A stretch of 64,000 nt of DNA from Acidaminococcaceae bacterium (GTDB lineage: Bacteria > Bacillota > Negativicutes > Acidaminococcales > Acidaminococcaceae): positions 35,632 through 99,631 of the forward strand of contig CALXRU010000005.1 of assembly GCA_944390935.1 (NCBI GenBank), read 5' to 3'. Positions within the stretch are counted from its first letter, which is position 1, and every line of letters begins with the position of its first letter. Position numbers and translations under genes: made by a program. Shown in pieces: positions 1 through 8,229 of this stretch. Under the pieces are notes generated by a model. That model was not told the DNA's origin. It did not search any database and was given only the letters and a program-made list of their open reading frames with translations.

Positions 1-768
1 ACCATGTTCACTTAAAACATTTTCCGCCGCCGGGCCTAAAAACCAGCGGATAAGCGAAAAGAATGCCTGGCAGTTACCGTTGTCGTCCGGCAGCAAAAAG
101 TTCTCGGCAAGGATGGTTAAAAAATCTTCCATTTCCACACCGGCGGCCAGCGCATTTTCAATTTCGTCCTGCAACACGGTGATAACCTCGCGCCGCATAC
201 GCATCAAGCGCGGGGCGTTAAGGTTCAGCTCGCGTATCGTGTTGCGCGCCTTGCGCTGTAATTCCGGCGGACATGTATCCTCATCGACAATCATGCGCCC
301 GGTGTGTGCGGCATAACGGTAAATACGCACGTCAGCCGGTATCTCCAGCGGGTTTAAAATACGCTCGTTTATCGGCTTGCCGCCCTTGGGTACGTCGCAG
401 CTGCGGTCAATCTTGCGTCGCGAAAAACGCACCTCCGCATCCTCCACGTTCGGCTGGCTGCCGCCGTGGCATACACCCAAAAGGTTCTGCCAGTCCAGAT
501 GGTAATTGTGCACGGCAAAATCCGTTTCGCTTTTGGGATAAAAATGCTCCACGCGGAAGTCGTCCACTTCGCCTTCCTCATCGGCAAATTTAATATTTAT
601 TTCGCAGTAGGCGCACAAGCCGTGCTGGTCCTCTAAAAGCTGCCTTTTAACCTCGCGGTAGCCGCGGCGGTTGGCACGGCGGAAATGCTCCCACGTTTCG
701 TCCGGGTACTGTTCCGCAAATTCGCGCAGCGCTTCCGGAGCTTCCGGATTTTTAAAGATTCTTTTCAT
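1..768 (-). CDS. ptuB: Septu defence HNH endonuclease PtuB (TIGR02646-like), C-terminus beyond window
   Basis: Partial gene: 256 codons are open from ATG at 768 to the window edge with no stop. The start has a strong site (AGGAGG about 6 bases upstream) and lies inside the 3' end of ptuA (17-bp overlap), which implies translational coupling. HNH-type features seen: LCAYCE near residues 51-56, RVEHFYPKS near 72-80 (catalytic His), and DWQNLLGVCHGG near 92-102, so paired Cys and a His/Asn core that would bind zinc and cut DNA. This pattern is that of the HNH family found beside RecF/SMC-like ATPases in Septu and in retron-Septu modules. No reverse transcriptase is next to it, so a plain two-gene Septu is most likely. 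Role in phage defence is inferred from family and context. Confidence 0.85.
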   Translation of the reverse strand, partial: MKRIFKNPEAPEALREFAEQYPDETWEHFRRANRRGYREVKRQLLEDQHGLCAYCEINIKFADEEGEVDDFRVEHFYPKSETDFAVHNYHLDWQNLLGVCHGGSQPNVEDAEVRFSRRKIDRSCDVPKGGKPINERILNPLEIPADVRIYRYAAHTGRMIVDEDTCPPELQRKARNTIRELNLNAPRLMRMRREVITVLQDEIENALAAGVEMEDFLTILAENFLLPDDNGNCQAFFSLIRWFLGPAAENVLSEHG

Positions 769-2113
769 GCTGCTTCCTCCTGAAGGAACGCATTCTGATA
801 TCCATATCCGCGCGCAGCAGCGCAGGCTCGCGCCCTGCCGCCCATTTGTCCAGCTTTTTGCGCAGCTCCAGCGCCTCCGGGCAATCCCACTTGTCCTCGC
901 TGACCAGGTCCAGATAACGCTTCAGTTCTTTTACAACCGGCACGCACTGCGGCCTTGCGTCTACGTTCTGAATATCCTTCAAAAGCTGGTAGCTTTCCGC
1001 GCCGAGCGAAAAATCCGGCTGGTAAATGTCTATTAAATCGTTGTCCCAACGCAGCGCGCGGATACATTCCGGCGGCACGGTGGTAAGCACCTGCGGGCTG
1101 TGTGTGGTAACAATAAACTGCACCAGCGGAAACGCCTTGCGCAAATCGTACAGCACCGTCTGCTGCCACGAAGGATGCAGATGCATATCAACCTCATCAA
1201 TCAGCACAATGCCTGGGGTCTGCAAAACGGCGTTAATGCCAAGGTCAGGGTTTAGGCGCACCATGCGGTAGCTTAAATCCGCAACCATGCTGATAACGCT
1301 GCGTGCGCCGTCGCTGAGCGCTTCTATCGGCAAAATGCCGCGCGTTTTATGTTTTAACACAAGGTTCTGGCGCATAAAGCTGTAATCAATGTCCGTCCAG
1401 CCCATGCTGCCGATACAGGTTACAATCGCCTGTTCCACGGCTTTAAAAACTTCACGGTAAGGGTTCTTTTCATTCAAATGCCTTTCGGCGATAATGCGCT
1501 CAATTTCCATCGCGCTCATTACGGCATATTTTACCCAGTGCCCGAAATTAACGTAGGAGGACGTCGATTCAAGGCAATCCGTATAGCCGCTGCTGCGTTC
1601 AAGGTCGATGTTTTTCAGCGTGTTGCGCAGCTTGCTGTCATTCCACATGCGCCCTGTGCCGTAATAAGCAATTACCGGCAGCACTACGTTGTTGTCGTCC
1701 TTGGCGCGCAGTGCTTCCACCATACGGCGGCCGTAGCCGGACAGCGTTTTGGCGTGCTGCATCGTCGTGCGCCCTTTGGCGTTGTTCAGCTCGCGCTGCC
1801 ATTTTATTTTAGCGCCGTCGACATCGCCCTCCGAACCGATAATTACCGGGTACTGGCTTTTCATGCGCAAAATTTCCAGCTGCGTTTTACCGGCGGTTTC
1901 CACCGTCTGGCGCACGTCCGTTTCGTGTATATTACGCGCCTTGCAGTCCGCAAAGCAGGAAAGGTACGGTCCTAAAGCAATCGCCACCGCGTCGAGGATG
2001 GCAGTTTTGCCCTGACCGTTTTCAGCGACGATAACCGTCAGATCCTTATCAAAATCAATTTCAAATTTATCATAACAACGGAAGTTTTCGAGATACAGTT
2101 TTGAAATATACAT
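752..2113 (-). CDS. ptuA: Septu defence ATPase PtuA (SMC/RecF-like ABC ATPase)
   Basis: 453 aa. N-terminus has the RecF/SMC-type opening LENFRCYDKFEIDF followed by a Walker A (ENGQGKTA, residues 31-38). An ABC signature-like LSDGARS lies near residue 265, a Walker B LIDEVDMHLHP near 300-310 and an H-loop TTHSPQ near 338, so all ATPase parts are present and in order. The insert between them is short, as in PtuA rather than true SMC proteins. It overlaps the downstream HNH gene by 17 bp. In known Septu systems the ATPase assembles with PtuB and gates its nuclease activity; that mechanism is family knowledge. Generic OLD/RecF-like ATPases are the alternative, but the HNH partner argues for PtuA. 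The RBS is a weak GGGGTGGG just before ATG. Confidence 0.85.
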   Translation of the reverse strand: MYISKLYLENFRCYDKFEIDFDKDLTVIVAENGQGKTAILDAVAIALGPYLSCFADCKARNIHETDVRQTVETAGKTQLEILRMKSQYPVIIGSEGDVDGAKIKWQRELNNAKGRTTMQHAKTLSGYGRRMVEALRAKDDNNVVLPVIAYYGTGRMWNDSKLRNTLKNIDLERSSGYTDCLESTSSYVNFGHWVKYAVMSAMEIERIIAERHLNEKNPYREVFKAVEQAIVTCIGSMGWTDIDYSFMRQNLVLKHKTRGILPIEALSDGARSVISMVADLSYRMVRLNPDLGINAVLQTPGIVLIDEVDMHLHPSWQQTVLYDLRKAFPLVQFIVTTHSPQVLTTVPPECIRALRWDNDLIDIYQPDFSLGAESYQLLKDIQNVDARPQCVPVVKELKRYLDLVSEDKWDCPEALELRKKLDKWAAGREPALLRADMDIRMRSFRRKQHEKNL

Positions 2114-2177
2114 ACGCCCACCCCGCTTTTACTATCTGTTTTTATTTTACCACATCTGCCCAAAATTTGCCCCGCAA

Positions 2178-2212
2178 ATAAAAAATCCGCAGCTGCGTTA
2201 AAACAACTGCGG
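2178..2212 (-). terminator. Intrinsic terminator after brnQ
   Basis: On the minus strand a CCGCAGTTG / CAGCTGCGG stem (2187-2195 with 2204-2212, one G-U pair) is followed by ATTTTTTATTT. It lies just past the brnQ stop and upstream of ptuA, separating the two units. Confidence 0.75.
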
Positions 2213-2218
2213 AAAATT

Positions 2219-3538
2219 TTATGCTTCTTTTTCTTTAACAACCATGCTGTACACAAGGCCAATAGCAAGCCCGACAACGGAAGGAGCCAGCCAGCCGAAG
2301 CCGACGTCGTAAAAAGGAATTACGCCCTTCAAAGTTGCTTCCAAAGCTTTCAGCGGCACACCGGCAGCGTTAAGCCCGTCGATAATGGCAAACACAATGG
2401 TAAACGCCAGAGTGCTGCGGTACACGCAGGCACGCTTAACCGGCATAAACGCCATCAGCACCAGCACGATAACGATTGGGTACAACAGGCACAGCACCGG
2501 CACCGACATGGAAATAATTTTTGTTAAGCCAATGTTGGAAACGGCAAAGCTGAAAATGCAAATGGCAGCGGCAATGCGCTGATACTGCATTTTGCCCTTG
2601 ACAACGCCTTCCAGATAAGCACCGGCGGATACCGTCAGGCCGATACTCGTCGTCAGGCAGGCGAAGAAAATCATCAGGCACAGCACCACGTTGCCCGCCG
2701 TGCCCATATAATAATTGGCAATAGCCGAAAGCGCAATCGCGCCGTTATCGGATACGCCCAAAATTTCAACGCTCGTCGCGCCGGTATAGGTCAGCGAAAA
2801 ATAAATAGCCGCCAACAGCACCGCCGCAATAATACCCGCCATAATGCAGGTTTTAGTCAGCACGCTGCCTTCACTGATGCCGCGCACTTTGATGGAATCA
2901 ATAACAACTGTGCCGAACAGCATCGTTGCCAGAAGGTCCATCGTGTAATAGCCTTCCTGAAAGCCCTTCAGGTACGGCATAGTGGCGTAATAACCGCCAG
3001 CCTGCTGCGGCGCGCCCATCGGGCTCATAAACACCTGCACCACTAAAATGGCAATGCTGATTAACAGCAGCGGCGTTAAAACCTTGCCTACCCAGTCAAC
3101 AATTTTGGAAGGGTTAACGGAAAGAAAATACGTTACCACAAAAAAGAACAGTGAATAAAGCACCAATCCCAAATCGTAGTTCTCCGCCGAAATAAACGGC
3201 AAAATGCCAACGTCAAACGACACCGCCGCCGTACGCGGGATAGCGAAAAATGGCCCGATGGTCAGTACCGTTACCACAATCAAAAGTTTGGCAAATTTAG
3301 GGTGCACCGGCAGCGCCAAAGCCTCCGGGTTGGAAGCTCGCAAAAGGCCGATAGCGATAATGCCCAAAAGCGGTATGCCTACGCCGGTTGTGCAAAATCC
3401 GGCTGCGGCCGGTATAAAATTAACGCCGGCCGACTGCCCCAGCGCAGGCGGGAAGATTAAGTTGCCCGCGCCGAAGAACGAAGCAAACAGCATTAAGCCT
3501 ATCGGCAAAATTTCCATAAAAGTAAGTTTCTGTTTCAT
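2219..3538 (-). CDS. brnQ: Branched-chain amino acid transporter BrnQ (LIVCS family)
   Basis: 439 aa integral membrane protein with about twelve hydrophobic segments and a very short soluble tail ending in KEKEA. The N-terminus ILPIGLMLFASFFGAGN with the FFGAGNLIFPP signature is diagnostic of the LIVCS family, which imports Leu, Ile and Val with Na+ or H+. Length matches the family norm. ATG at 3538 has GGAGA about 5 bases upstream. It is monocistronic: its own terminator lies downstream, and the tyrS terminator lies between tyrS and this gene. No leucine-responsive site was recognised. Confidence 0.93.
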   Translation of the reverse strand: MKQKLTFMEILPIGLMLFASFFGAGNLIFPPALGQSAGVNFIPAAAGFCTTGVGIPLLGIIAIGLLRASNPEALALPVHPKFAKLLIVVTVLTIGPFFAIPRTAAVSFDVGILPFISAENYDLGLVLYSLFFFVVTYFLSVNPSKIVDWVGKVLTPLLLISIAILVVQVFMSPMGAPQQAGGYYATMPYLKGFQEGYYTMDLLATMLFGTVVIDSIKVRGISEGSVLTKTCIMAGIIAAVLLAAIYFSLTYTGATSVEILGVSDNGAIALSAIANYYMGTAGNVVLCLMIFFACLTTSIGLTVSAGAYLEGVVKGKMQYQRIAAAICIFSFAVSNIGLTKIISMSVPVLCLLYPIVIVLVLMAFMPVKRACVYRSTLAFTIVFAIIDGLNAAGVPLKALEATLKGVIPFYDVGFGWLAPSVVGLAIGLVYSMVVKEKEA

Positions 3539-3551
3539 AAGGTCTCCAAAG

Positions 3552-3589
3552 TTTTTAAAAATTAAGGCTGCTTGTTAAGGCAGCCTTAA
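3552..3589 (-). terminator. Intrinsic terminator after tyrS
   Basis: Minus-strand stem TTAAGGCTGC / GCAGCCTTAA (3580-3589 with 3562-3571) with an 8-base loop, followed by TTTTTAAAAA. Located directly downstream of the tyrS stop. Confidence 0.8.
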
Positions 3590-3606
3590 CTTTGTTTTAT
3601 TCCGTA

Positions 3607-4827
3607 TCAGTCAATCAGTAAACGGTAGTATTTCTTTTTGCCCTTGCGGATAAGCAGGCTCTTTTCAGCGTCGAACATTTCCGGCGCCAGCTGCATTTCA
3701 GCGTCGCTGACAGCGGTATCGCCGATATAAAGGCCGCCCTGCTGCACCATCTGCCTTGCTTCGCGTTTGCTGCTGAACACTTTGGCAGCAGTCAGAACGT
3801 CAATCAGTTTGGCGCTTGCCTGTTCAGCCGTCAGGTTAATGGTCGGCACGTCGGTCATGGCACCGCCGCCGCCAAAAAGTGCTTCGGCCGCCTGTTTTGC
3901 TTTTTCGGCTTCCGCTTCGCCGTGTACAAGTTTGGTAACTTCGTAAGCCAGTACCTTTTTGGCTTCGTTAATAGCAGAATCCTTCAGGCTGCCAAGACGG
4001 CGTACTTCGTCCATCGGCAGGAAGGTTAAGAGCGCTAAGCAGTTTTCAACATCGCTGTCGTCAACATTGCGCCAGTACTGATAAAAATCATACGGGCTGG
4101 TTTTTTCCGGGTCAAGCCACAGCGCGCCTTTTTCCGTTTTGCCCATCTTGCGGCCGTCGCTGGTAGTCAAAAGCTTGCAGGTCATGCAAAAAGCAGGTTT
4201 CTGCTCCTTGCGGCGGATAAGTTCCACGCCTGCCAGCATGTTGGACCACTGGTCGTCGCCGCCCATTTCCATTACGCAGCCGTATTTTTTATTCAGCGTC
4301 CAGAAATCGTACGCCTGCATAATCATATAGTTAAATTCAAAGAAGGATAAGCCGCGTTCCAGACGTTTTTTAAAGCATTCTGCCGTCAGCATGCGGTTAA
4401 CGGAAAAATGCACGCCCACTTCGCGCAGCAGTTTAATATAGTTTAAATCAAGCAGCCAGTCGGCGTTATTGACCATAATCGCTTTGTCGTCCGTAAAATC
4501 AATAAAACGGCTCATCTGCTTTTTAAAGCAAGCAATGTTGTGCGCAATAAATTCCGGCGTCAGCATTTTGCGCATTTCATCCTTGCCGCTCGGGTCGCCA
4601 ACCATGCCGGTGCCGCCGCCCAAAAGCACAATCGGGCGGTGCCCCGCTTTTTGCATGTGGCTCATTGCCATCAGGGCGATAAAATGGCCGACATGCAGGC
4701 TGTCTGCCGTCGGATCAAAACCGATATAAAAAGTGATTTTCTCCTTTTCGAGAAGTTCACGGATTTCTTCTTCGTGCGACATTTGTTTTAAAAAGCCGCG
4801 TTCTTGCAGAACGTCAAAAACTGACAT
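3607..4827 (-). CDS. tyrS: Tyrosine-tRNA ligase
   Basis: 406 aa class I aminoacyl-tRNA synthetase charging tRNA-Tyr. Seen: [12 protein letters not shown] (HIGH-type motif, HVGH at about 45-48), the substrate region YDFWTLN and GGDDQWSNM, the KMSKS-type loop GRKMGKT near 227-231, and a C-terminal S4-like RNA-binding domain (about 340-406). A longer in-frame start exists at 4884, but ATG at 4827 has GGAGGAAG 6 bases upstream and gives the usual N-terminus [12 protein letters not shown] looked for a Tyr T-box upstream: the leader is only about 80 bases and holds none. An intrinsic terminator hairpin sits immediately before the ribosome site. Confidence 0.95.
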   Translation of the reverse strand: MSVFDVLQERGFLKQMSHEEEIRELLEKEKITFYIGFDPTADSLHVGHFIALMAMSHMQKAGHRPIVLLGGGTGMVGDPSGKDEMRKMLTPEFIAHNIACFKKQMSRFIDFTDDKAIMVNNADWLLDLNYIKLLREVGVHFSVNRMLTAECFKKRLERGLSFFEFNYMIMQAYDFWTLNKKYGCVMEMGGDDQWSNMLAGVELIRRKEQKPAFCMTCKLLTTSDGRKMGKTEKGALWLDPEKTSPYDFYQYWRNVDDSDVENCLALLTFLPMDEVRRLGSLKDSAINEAKKVLAYEVTKLVHGEAEAEKAKQAAEALFGGGGAMTDVPTINLTAEQASAKLIDVLTAAKVFSSKREARQMVQQGGLYIGDTAVSDAEMQLAPEMFDAEKSLLIRKGKKKYYRLLID

Positions 4828-4847
4828 CAATCTTCCTCCAGTCCAAA

Positions 4848-4894
4848 TAAAAAATCGCATTAAGCCATAATATATATTATACAACTTAATGCGA
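4848..4894 (-). terminator. Terminator hairpin between mscL and tyrS
   Basis: Ten-base perfect stem TCGCATTAAG / CTTAATGCGA (4885-4894 with 4855-4864) followed on the minus strand by TTTTTTATTT. It ends mscL transcription, yet lies only about 20 bases before the tyrS start codon. The AT-rich loop contains TATAAT, so a tyrS promoter may be nested in the loop. Confidence 0.7.
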
Positions 4895-4907
4895 CTATTG
4901 GCAAATT

Positions 4908-5339
4908 TTACAGTTCGGAAGTGCAGTGTGGGCAGCGGGTTGCGTCATCGGCAATCGGCTGACGGCAGAACGGGCACAGTCTCGGTTCCGGTTCCGGAGC
5001 CGGTTTCGGGCGGAAACGGTTGATTTGTTTAATTACAATAAATACGGAAAATGCAATGATCAAAAAGTTAATAACGGTATTGATGAACAAACCGTAGGAC
5101 AGTACCGGGGCACCTGCATCGGCTGCTGCTTTCAGGGAAGCGTAATCTTTGCCGTCCAGCGCGATGAACAGATTGGAAAAGTCAATTTTGCCAATCATCA
5201 TGCCCAGCGGCGGCATAATTATGTTGTTTACCAACGAAGTGGTAATCTGCCCGAAGGCACCGCCTATTACAACACCTATTGCCATGTCCAGTACGTTGCC
5301 GCGAACGGCGAAATCCTTAAACTCGTTATAAAAACTCAT
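4908..5339 (-). CDS. mscL: Large-conductance mechanosensitive channel MscL with C-terminal zinc ribbon
   Basis: 143 aa. Residues 1-100 are a normal MscL: N-terminal amphipathic [24 protein letters not shown], the glycine-rich TM1 ([11 protein letters not shown]), a short periplasmic loop and TM2 followed by RFRPK. The channel opens under membrane tension to release solutes on osmotic downshock. Unusually, a P/E-rich linker is followed by a zinc-ribbon motif with CPFC and CPHC pairs (Cys122, 125, 136, 139) at the extreme C-terminus. The ribbon is present in the same reading frame without any frameshift sign. Its job is unknown; a cytoplasmic oligomer clamp or ligand sensor would be guesses. 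Confidence 0.93.
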   Translation of the reverse strand: MSFYNEFKDFAVRGNVLDMAIGVVIGGAFGQITTSLVNNIIMPPLGMMIGKIDFSNLFIALDGKDYASLKAAADAGAPVLSYGLFINTVINFLIIAFSVFIVIKQINRFRPKPAPEPEPRLCPFCRQPIADDATRCPHCTSEL

Positions 5340-5473
5340 TTTTTCAACTCCTGTTTAAATTTTTGATGATATATTGTATCTTATATTTATGGTTTTTGTC
5401 AAGAATGAAACACTTGACGATGTTACGGCAATAAACTATAATAAAGTTTGTAAAAGCTAAAGGAGGAAGAACA

Positions 5474-5809
5474 ATGAGAGATGATCTGGTAGTACCGGGC
5501 GAACACGAAGAAGACTTTGTCCTGGCAAGGGATGCCAAAGTCGTTACCGTTCCATTTTCGCCTTTGGAATTACGTATGTCTAAAGAAAAACCTTATCTGA
5601 TGGAAGGCCTGGCAAAATTAAAGGAAAAACTCGGCCAGGACGATTTTAAACGCCTCATCAGCAAGGTTCACAATATTAACCTCAGCGGCGACAGAATTTT
5701 AATCGTTGCCGAAAGCGAACTGCACCGCACCAACATTGAACGCGAATGCCTGCAGCACATTGCCGAAGCATTTAACGTCAAATTCATCCGCGTTGTGGTT
5801 GAAGGTTAA
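5474..5809 (+). CDS. Small protein resembling a DnaA N-terminal domain
   Basis: 111 aa, unannotated by clear homology. Start ATG 5474 has a strong AAAGGAGG about 7 bases upstream. The first 40 residues are acidic and mixed; from about residue 45 the pattern [19 protein letters not shown], then a hydrophobic strand [29 protein letters not shown], ending in FIRVVVE, resembles the DnaA N-terminal (domain I / DnaA_N) fold: helix, strand pair, then 'xxFxxxxIExxyxxxIxxAh'. No AAA+ or DNA-binding domain follows. The gene stands alone between mscL (divergent) and tRNA-Pro. DnaA domain I mediates DnaA self-association and helicase loading; whether this protein touches DnaA is speculation. Confidence 0.6.
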   Translation: MRDDLVVPGEHEEDFVLARDAKVVTVPFSPLELRMSKEKPYLMEGLAKLKEKLGQDDFKRLISKVHNINLSGDRILIVAESELHRTNIERECLQHIAEAFNVKFIRVVVEG

Positions 5810-5827
5810 AATTTTTTTAAAAAGTTG

Positions 5828-5856
5828 TTGACAAATCGTTAAAAATTCTCTATAAT
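5828..5856 (+). promoter_or_regulatory. Consensus sigma-70-type promoter for tRNA-Pro
   Basis: TTGACA at 5828-5833, 17-bp spacer, TATAAT at 5851-5856: both hexamers match consensus exactly. Transcription would start near 5863, about 23 bases before the tRNA. Confidence 0.85.
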
Positions 5857-5885
5857 ACATTTTGTTGCAGTAAGTAACACCCAGT

Positions 5886-5962
5886 CGGGGCGTGGCGCAG
5901 TTTGGTAGCGCGCTTGTTTCGGGTACAAGAGGCCGTGAGTTCGAATCTCGCCGCCCCGACCA
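5886..5962 (+). tRNA. tRNA-Pro(CGG)
   Basis: 77 nt cloverleaf. Acceptor stem CGGGGCG pairs with CGCCCCG, discriminator A and an encoded 3' CCA (5960-5962). The D arm has GGCGCAG...GCGC and the T arm has GAGTTCGAATCTC. The anticodon stem CTTGT/ACAAG encloses the loop TTCGGGT, giving anticodon CGG, which reads the proline codon CCG; G37 fits proline tRNAs. It is followed by an intrinsic terminator and preceded by a perfect promoter, so it is a single-gene unit. Confidence 0.95.
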
Positions 5963-5975
5963 ATTAAAACATCAG

Positions 5976-6001
5976 CCGCAGAAATCAATCTGCGGTTTTT
6001 T
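5976..6001 (+). terminator. Intrinsic terminator after tRNA-Pro
   Basis: Stem CCGCAGA / TCTGCGG (5976-5982 with 5989-5995), 6-base loop, then TTTTTTT. Confidence 0.85.
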
Positions 6002-6076
6002 TATGCCCATTTTTAAAGCAGCACGCTTTTTACAACAATTTTTCGCGCTTTGGCGCAGATAAAATGCACAAAAATA

Positions 6077-6104
6077 TTGCATTAGCCTGCGTTAGTAGTA
6101 TAAT
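6077..6104 (+). promoter_or_regulatory. Promoter of the DUF2939 gene
   Basis: TTGCAT (6077-6082), 16-bp spacer, TATAAT (6099-6104). Its position downstream of the ATG at 6064 shows that the long ATG-initiated frame cannot be the main product and supports the TTG start at 6145. Confidence 0.6.
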
Positions 6105-6144
6105 ATTGACAGTGAAAAAGTTTTTTTATTTGGGAGGGTCTTCT

Positions 6145-7188
6145 TTGAACGATAAATTTAAAAAAATCGTAGCCGTACTGGCGACGCTTGCGGTTTTGGC
6201 AGGCGGCTGGTACTTTTTTTACTGGCTTAAATCTCCGCAGCATTCCGTTACGCTGATTGCCGACGCTGTTCGCCAGCACGATTTAAAAACCTTTGAAAAG
6301 CATGTTGATATGGATACGTTATACAGCCACGCATACGACGATGTGGTTGCCGTAACCTTCGGAGCAGATAAGGATGCCAACCCGATTATTGTCGCCATTG
6401 TAAAAGGCATTAAAGGGCTTGCAGTGCCTTTGCTGGAAAACGAAACCCGCAGCTACATTATGCACGGCGACAAGCCGGAAAACGAAACCGAAGCGCAGCA
6501 ACAGGTTGCTCCCGGCAGTGAAAGTGGTGCAGAAATTGTCGATAACCTGAAAGACCGTACCGGCTTTGGCGCTTTAAAATTTGATGGCGTAGAAAGCAGT
6601 GACGTTGACGGCGAAACAGCGATTGTCGGTATTAAACTGCACGATGAAAACTTAAACCGCGATTTTGTTTTAAAAATTAAAATGCAGCAGTTGGATGACG
6701 GTTTGTGGCGTTTGCTGCAAATAACCAATTTACAGGATTTTATGCAGCAGCGTGAAGCCGCCGTTAAAGACAAACTTGCAGAACTTAACAAACCTATTGC
6801 AGAACAGATTGCCCAAAACGTGCAGCTTGATAAAAACCTTTTGCAAATCACTTCCGTACACTACTCCGCCATTATCCGCATGCTGGAAAGCGAATTAACT
6901 TTAACCAATACCTCCGGCAAAAACATCAACTATATTGCCGGTATGCTTGAATTATACGGCGATGACGGCCGGATTTTTTACAGCGGCAGCTTCGCCAGCA
7001 ATTCCGTATTGCAAAACGGCGCCAATAAACTTTACAAATTTGATTTTGAACTTAACCCCTACGTCAACGAAGACGCTCAGGTCATCAACAGCGACCTTAC
7101 TAAAATCAAATGGAACGCCTACTTAACAAACGTCGCCTTCGACGACGGTACCTCGCTGGATTACCTTACGGCTTTGCCGGAGAAATAA
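6145..7188 (+). CDS. Membrane-anchored DUF2939 family protein
   Basis: 347 aa from a TTG start preceded by GGGAGGG; an upstream in-frame ATG at 6064 lies before the likely promoter and is rejected. N-terminus: KFKKIVAVLATLAVLAGGWYFFYWL, a single membrane anchor, then SPQHSVTLIADAVRQHDLKTFEKHVDMDTLYSHAYDDVV, the hallmark of DUF2939 (a domain that tracks a KHVD-type charged motif). The rest is soluble, presumably extracytoplasmic, with an acidic/Gln-rich stretch near residues 110-130 and a C-terminal beta-rich region that looks like a comparative-ligand or 'FxxxxLxN' domain. Function of the family is not established. It forms its own unit and ends in a terminator. Confidence 0.75.
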   Translation: MNDKFKKIVAVLATLAVLAGGWYFFYWLKSPQHSVTLIADAVRQHDLKTFEKHVDMDTLYSHAYDDVVAVTFGADKDANPIIVAIVKGIKGLAVPLLENETRSYIMHGDKPENETEAQQQVAPGSESGAEIVDNLKDRTGFGALKFDGVESSDVDGETAIVGIKLHDENLNRDFVLKIKMQQLDDGLWRLLQITNLQDFMQQREAAVKDKLAELNKPIAEQIAQNVQLDKNLLQITSVHYSAIIRMLESELTLTNTSGKNINYIAGMLELYGDDGRIFYSGSFASNSVLQNGANKLYKFDFELNPYVNEDAQVINSDLTKIKWNAYLTNVAFDDGTSLDYLTALPEK

Positions 7189-7203
7189 ATTAGATAAGCA
7201 AAA

Positions 7204-7233
7204 ACGGAGCACATGATTGTGCTCCGTTTTTTT
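7204..7233. terminator. Terminator, convergent between DUF2939 gene and hydroxyacid dehydrogenase operon
   Basis: Stem ACGGAGCAC / GTGCTCCGT (7204-7212 with 7219-7227) followed by TTTTTTT on the plus strand. The minus side has AAAA-rich flanks (TTTTGCTTA on minus), so it may also stop the opposing operon. Confidence 0.85.
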
Positions 7234-7248
7234 ATTGCTATTTTTATC

Positions 7249-8217
7249 TTATCCTTTTACTTCCGCAGGCAAAGGTTCACCTTTTAAACCCGCGATAATG
7301 TTTTCCGCCGCCAGTTTTGCCATAGCATCGCGCGTTTCCACGGTTGATGTAGCAATGTGTGGCGTTACGGTAATGTTCTCAAGCGTCAGCAGCTTGTGGT
7401 CGCCGGGCAGTGGTTCCGGGTCGGTAACATCCAGCGCGGCGTAAGCAACTTTTTTGCTTGCCAACGCTTCGTACAGCGCGTCCGTGTCCACAATTTTGCC
7501 GCGGGCAATATTGATAAAACGCACGCCCTGCTTCATGGCGTCAAACTGCTCTTTGCCGAACATTCCTTTTGTTTCAGGCGTCAGCGGCACGGTTACAAGT
7601 ATAAAATCCGCCGTCTTTAACAGCTCATCAAAACTTACATAGCTTGCGCCCAAAGCAGCGTCATCCGTGCGGCGGTGACGGTTGTGGTAAATAGCTCGCA
7701 TATCGCTTGCCAAAGCGCGTTTAACAACCCTGCTGCCGATATCGCCCATACCGACGATGCCCAGCGTTTTGCCAGCCAAATCCACGCCAAAGCCCAAGCC
7801 TTTGCGCTCGCCCCATCTGCCGCTTTCCACATGCTGCCAGCCGCGTGCAATTTTACGGGCGCTGTCAATAATCAACCCGTAGGCTAAATCCGCCACGGCG
7901 GGAGAAAGCACGCGCGGTGTATTGCCAACCTTAATGCCGCGCGCATGGCAAGCAGCGATGTCGATATTGTCGTAACCGACGGAAGCCTGCGCAATGACTT
8001 TTAATTTAGGCGCTTTTGCCAGAAGTTCGTCATTAATTTTTATGTTGCCAATGGAATACAAAGCATCCGCCTGCGCCAGCCAGCCGTCAAAAATATCCGC
8101 CGGGGTACGCCCGCCTTCCTTCCATGCCAGCAGATTGGTTTCGGCGTCCAGCAGGTCAAACGCCGTTTGGCGCAGCTTGCCGCTGGTTACTACCGTCATC
8201 TGTTTTAAATCTGCCAT
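7249..8217 (-). CDS. D-isomer-specific 2-hydroxyacid dehydrogenase (glyoxylate/hydroxypyruvate reductase-like)
   Basis: 322 aa NAD(P)H-dependent oxidoreductase. Seen: the Rossmann motif GIVGMGDIGSRV (about residues 155-166), catalytic Arg in INIARG, Glu in DVTDPEP, and His in TPHIATST near the C-terminus; the triad Arg-Glu-His is complete. Family members reduce glyoxylate, hydroxypyruvate or other 2-keto acids; the exact substrate cannot be told from sequence. It is the last gene of a three-gene minus-strand run after the glyoxalase and DUF456 genes, with a 12-bp gap to the glyoxalase stop, suggesting a keto-acid/aldehyde handling operon. Confidence 0.9.
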   Translation of the reverse strand: MADLKQMTVVTSGKLRQTAFDLLDAETNLLAWKEGGRTPADIFDGWLAQADALYSIGNIKINDELLAKAPKLKVIAQASVGYDNIDIAACHARGIKVGNTPRVLSPAVADLAYGLIIDSARKIARGWQHVESGRWGERKGLGFGVDLAGKTLGIVGMGDIGSRVVKRALASDMRAIYHNRHRRTDDAALGASYVSFDELLKTADFILVTVPLTPETKGMFGKEQFDAMKQGVRFINIARGKIVDTDALYEALASKKVAYAALDVTDPEPLPGDHKLLTLENITVTPHIATSTVETRDAMAKLAAENIIAGLKGEPLPAEVKG

Positions 8218-8229
8218 ATTTTCACATCC

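Noticed and set aside
765..1169. Minus-strand 134-aa open frame inside ptuA
   Set aside because: Shadow frame of ptuA; no own ribosome site, low-complexity Ala/Arg-rich product.
4828..4907. T-box leader for tyrS
   Set aside because: Leader is too short and lacks a T-box core; only a terminator hairpin is there.
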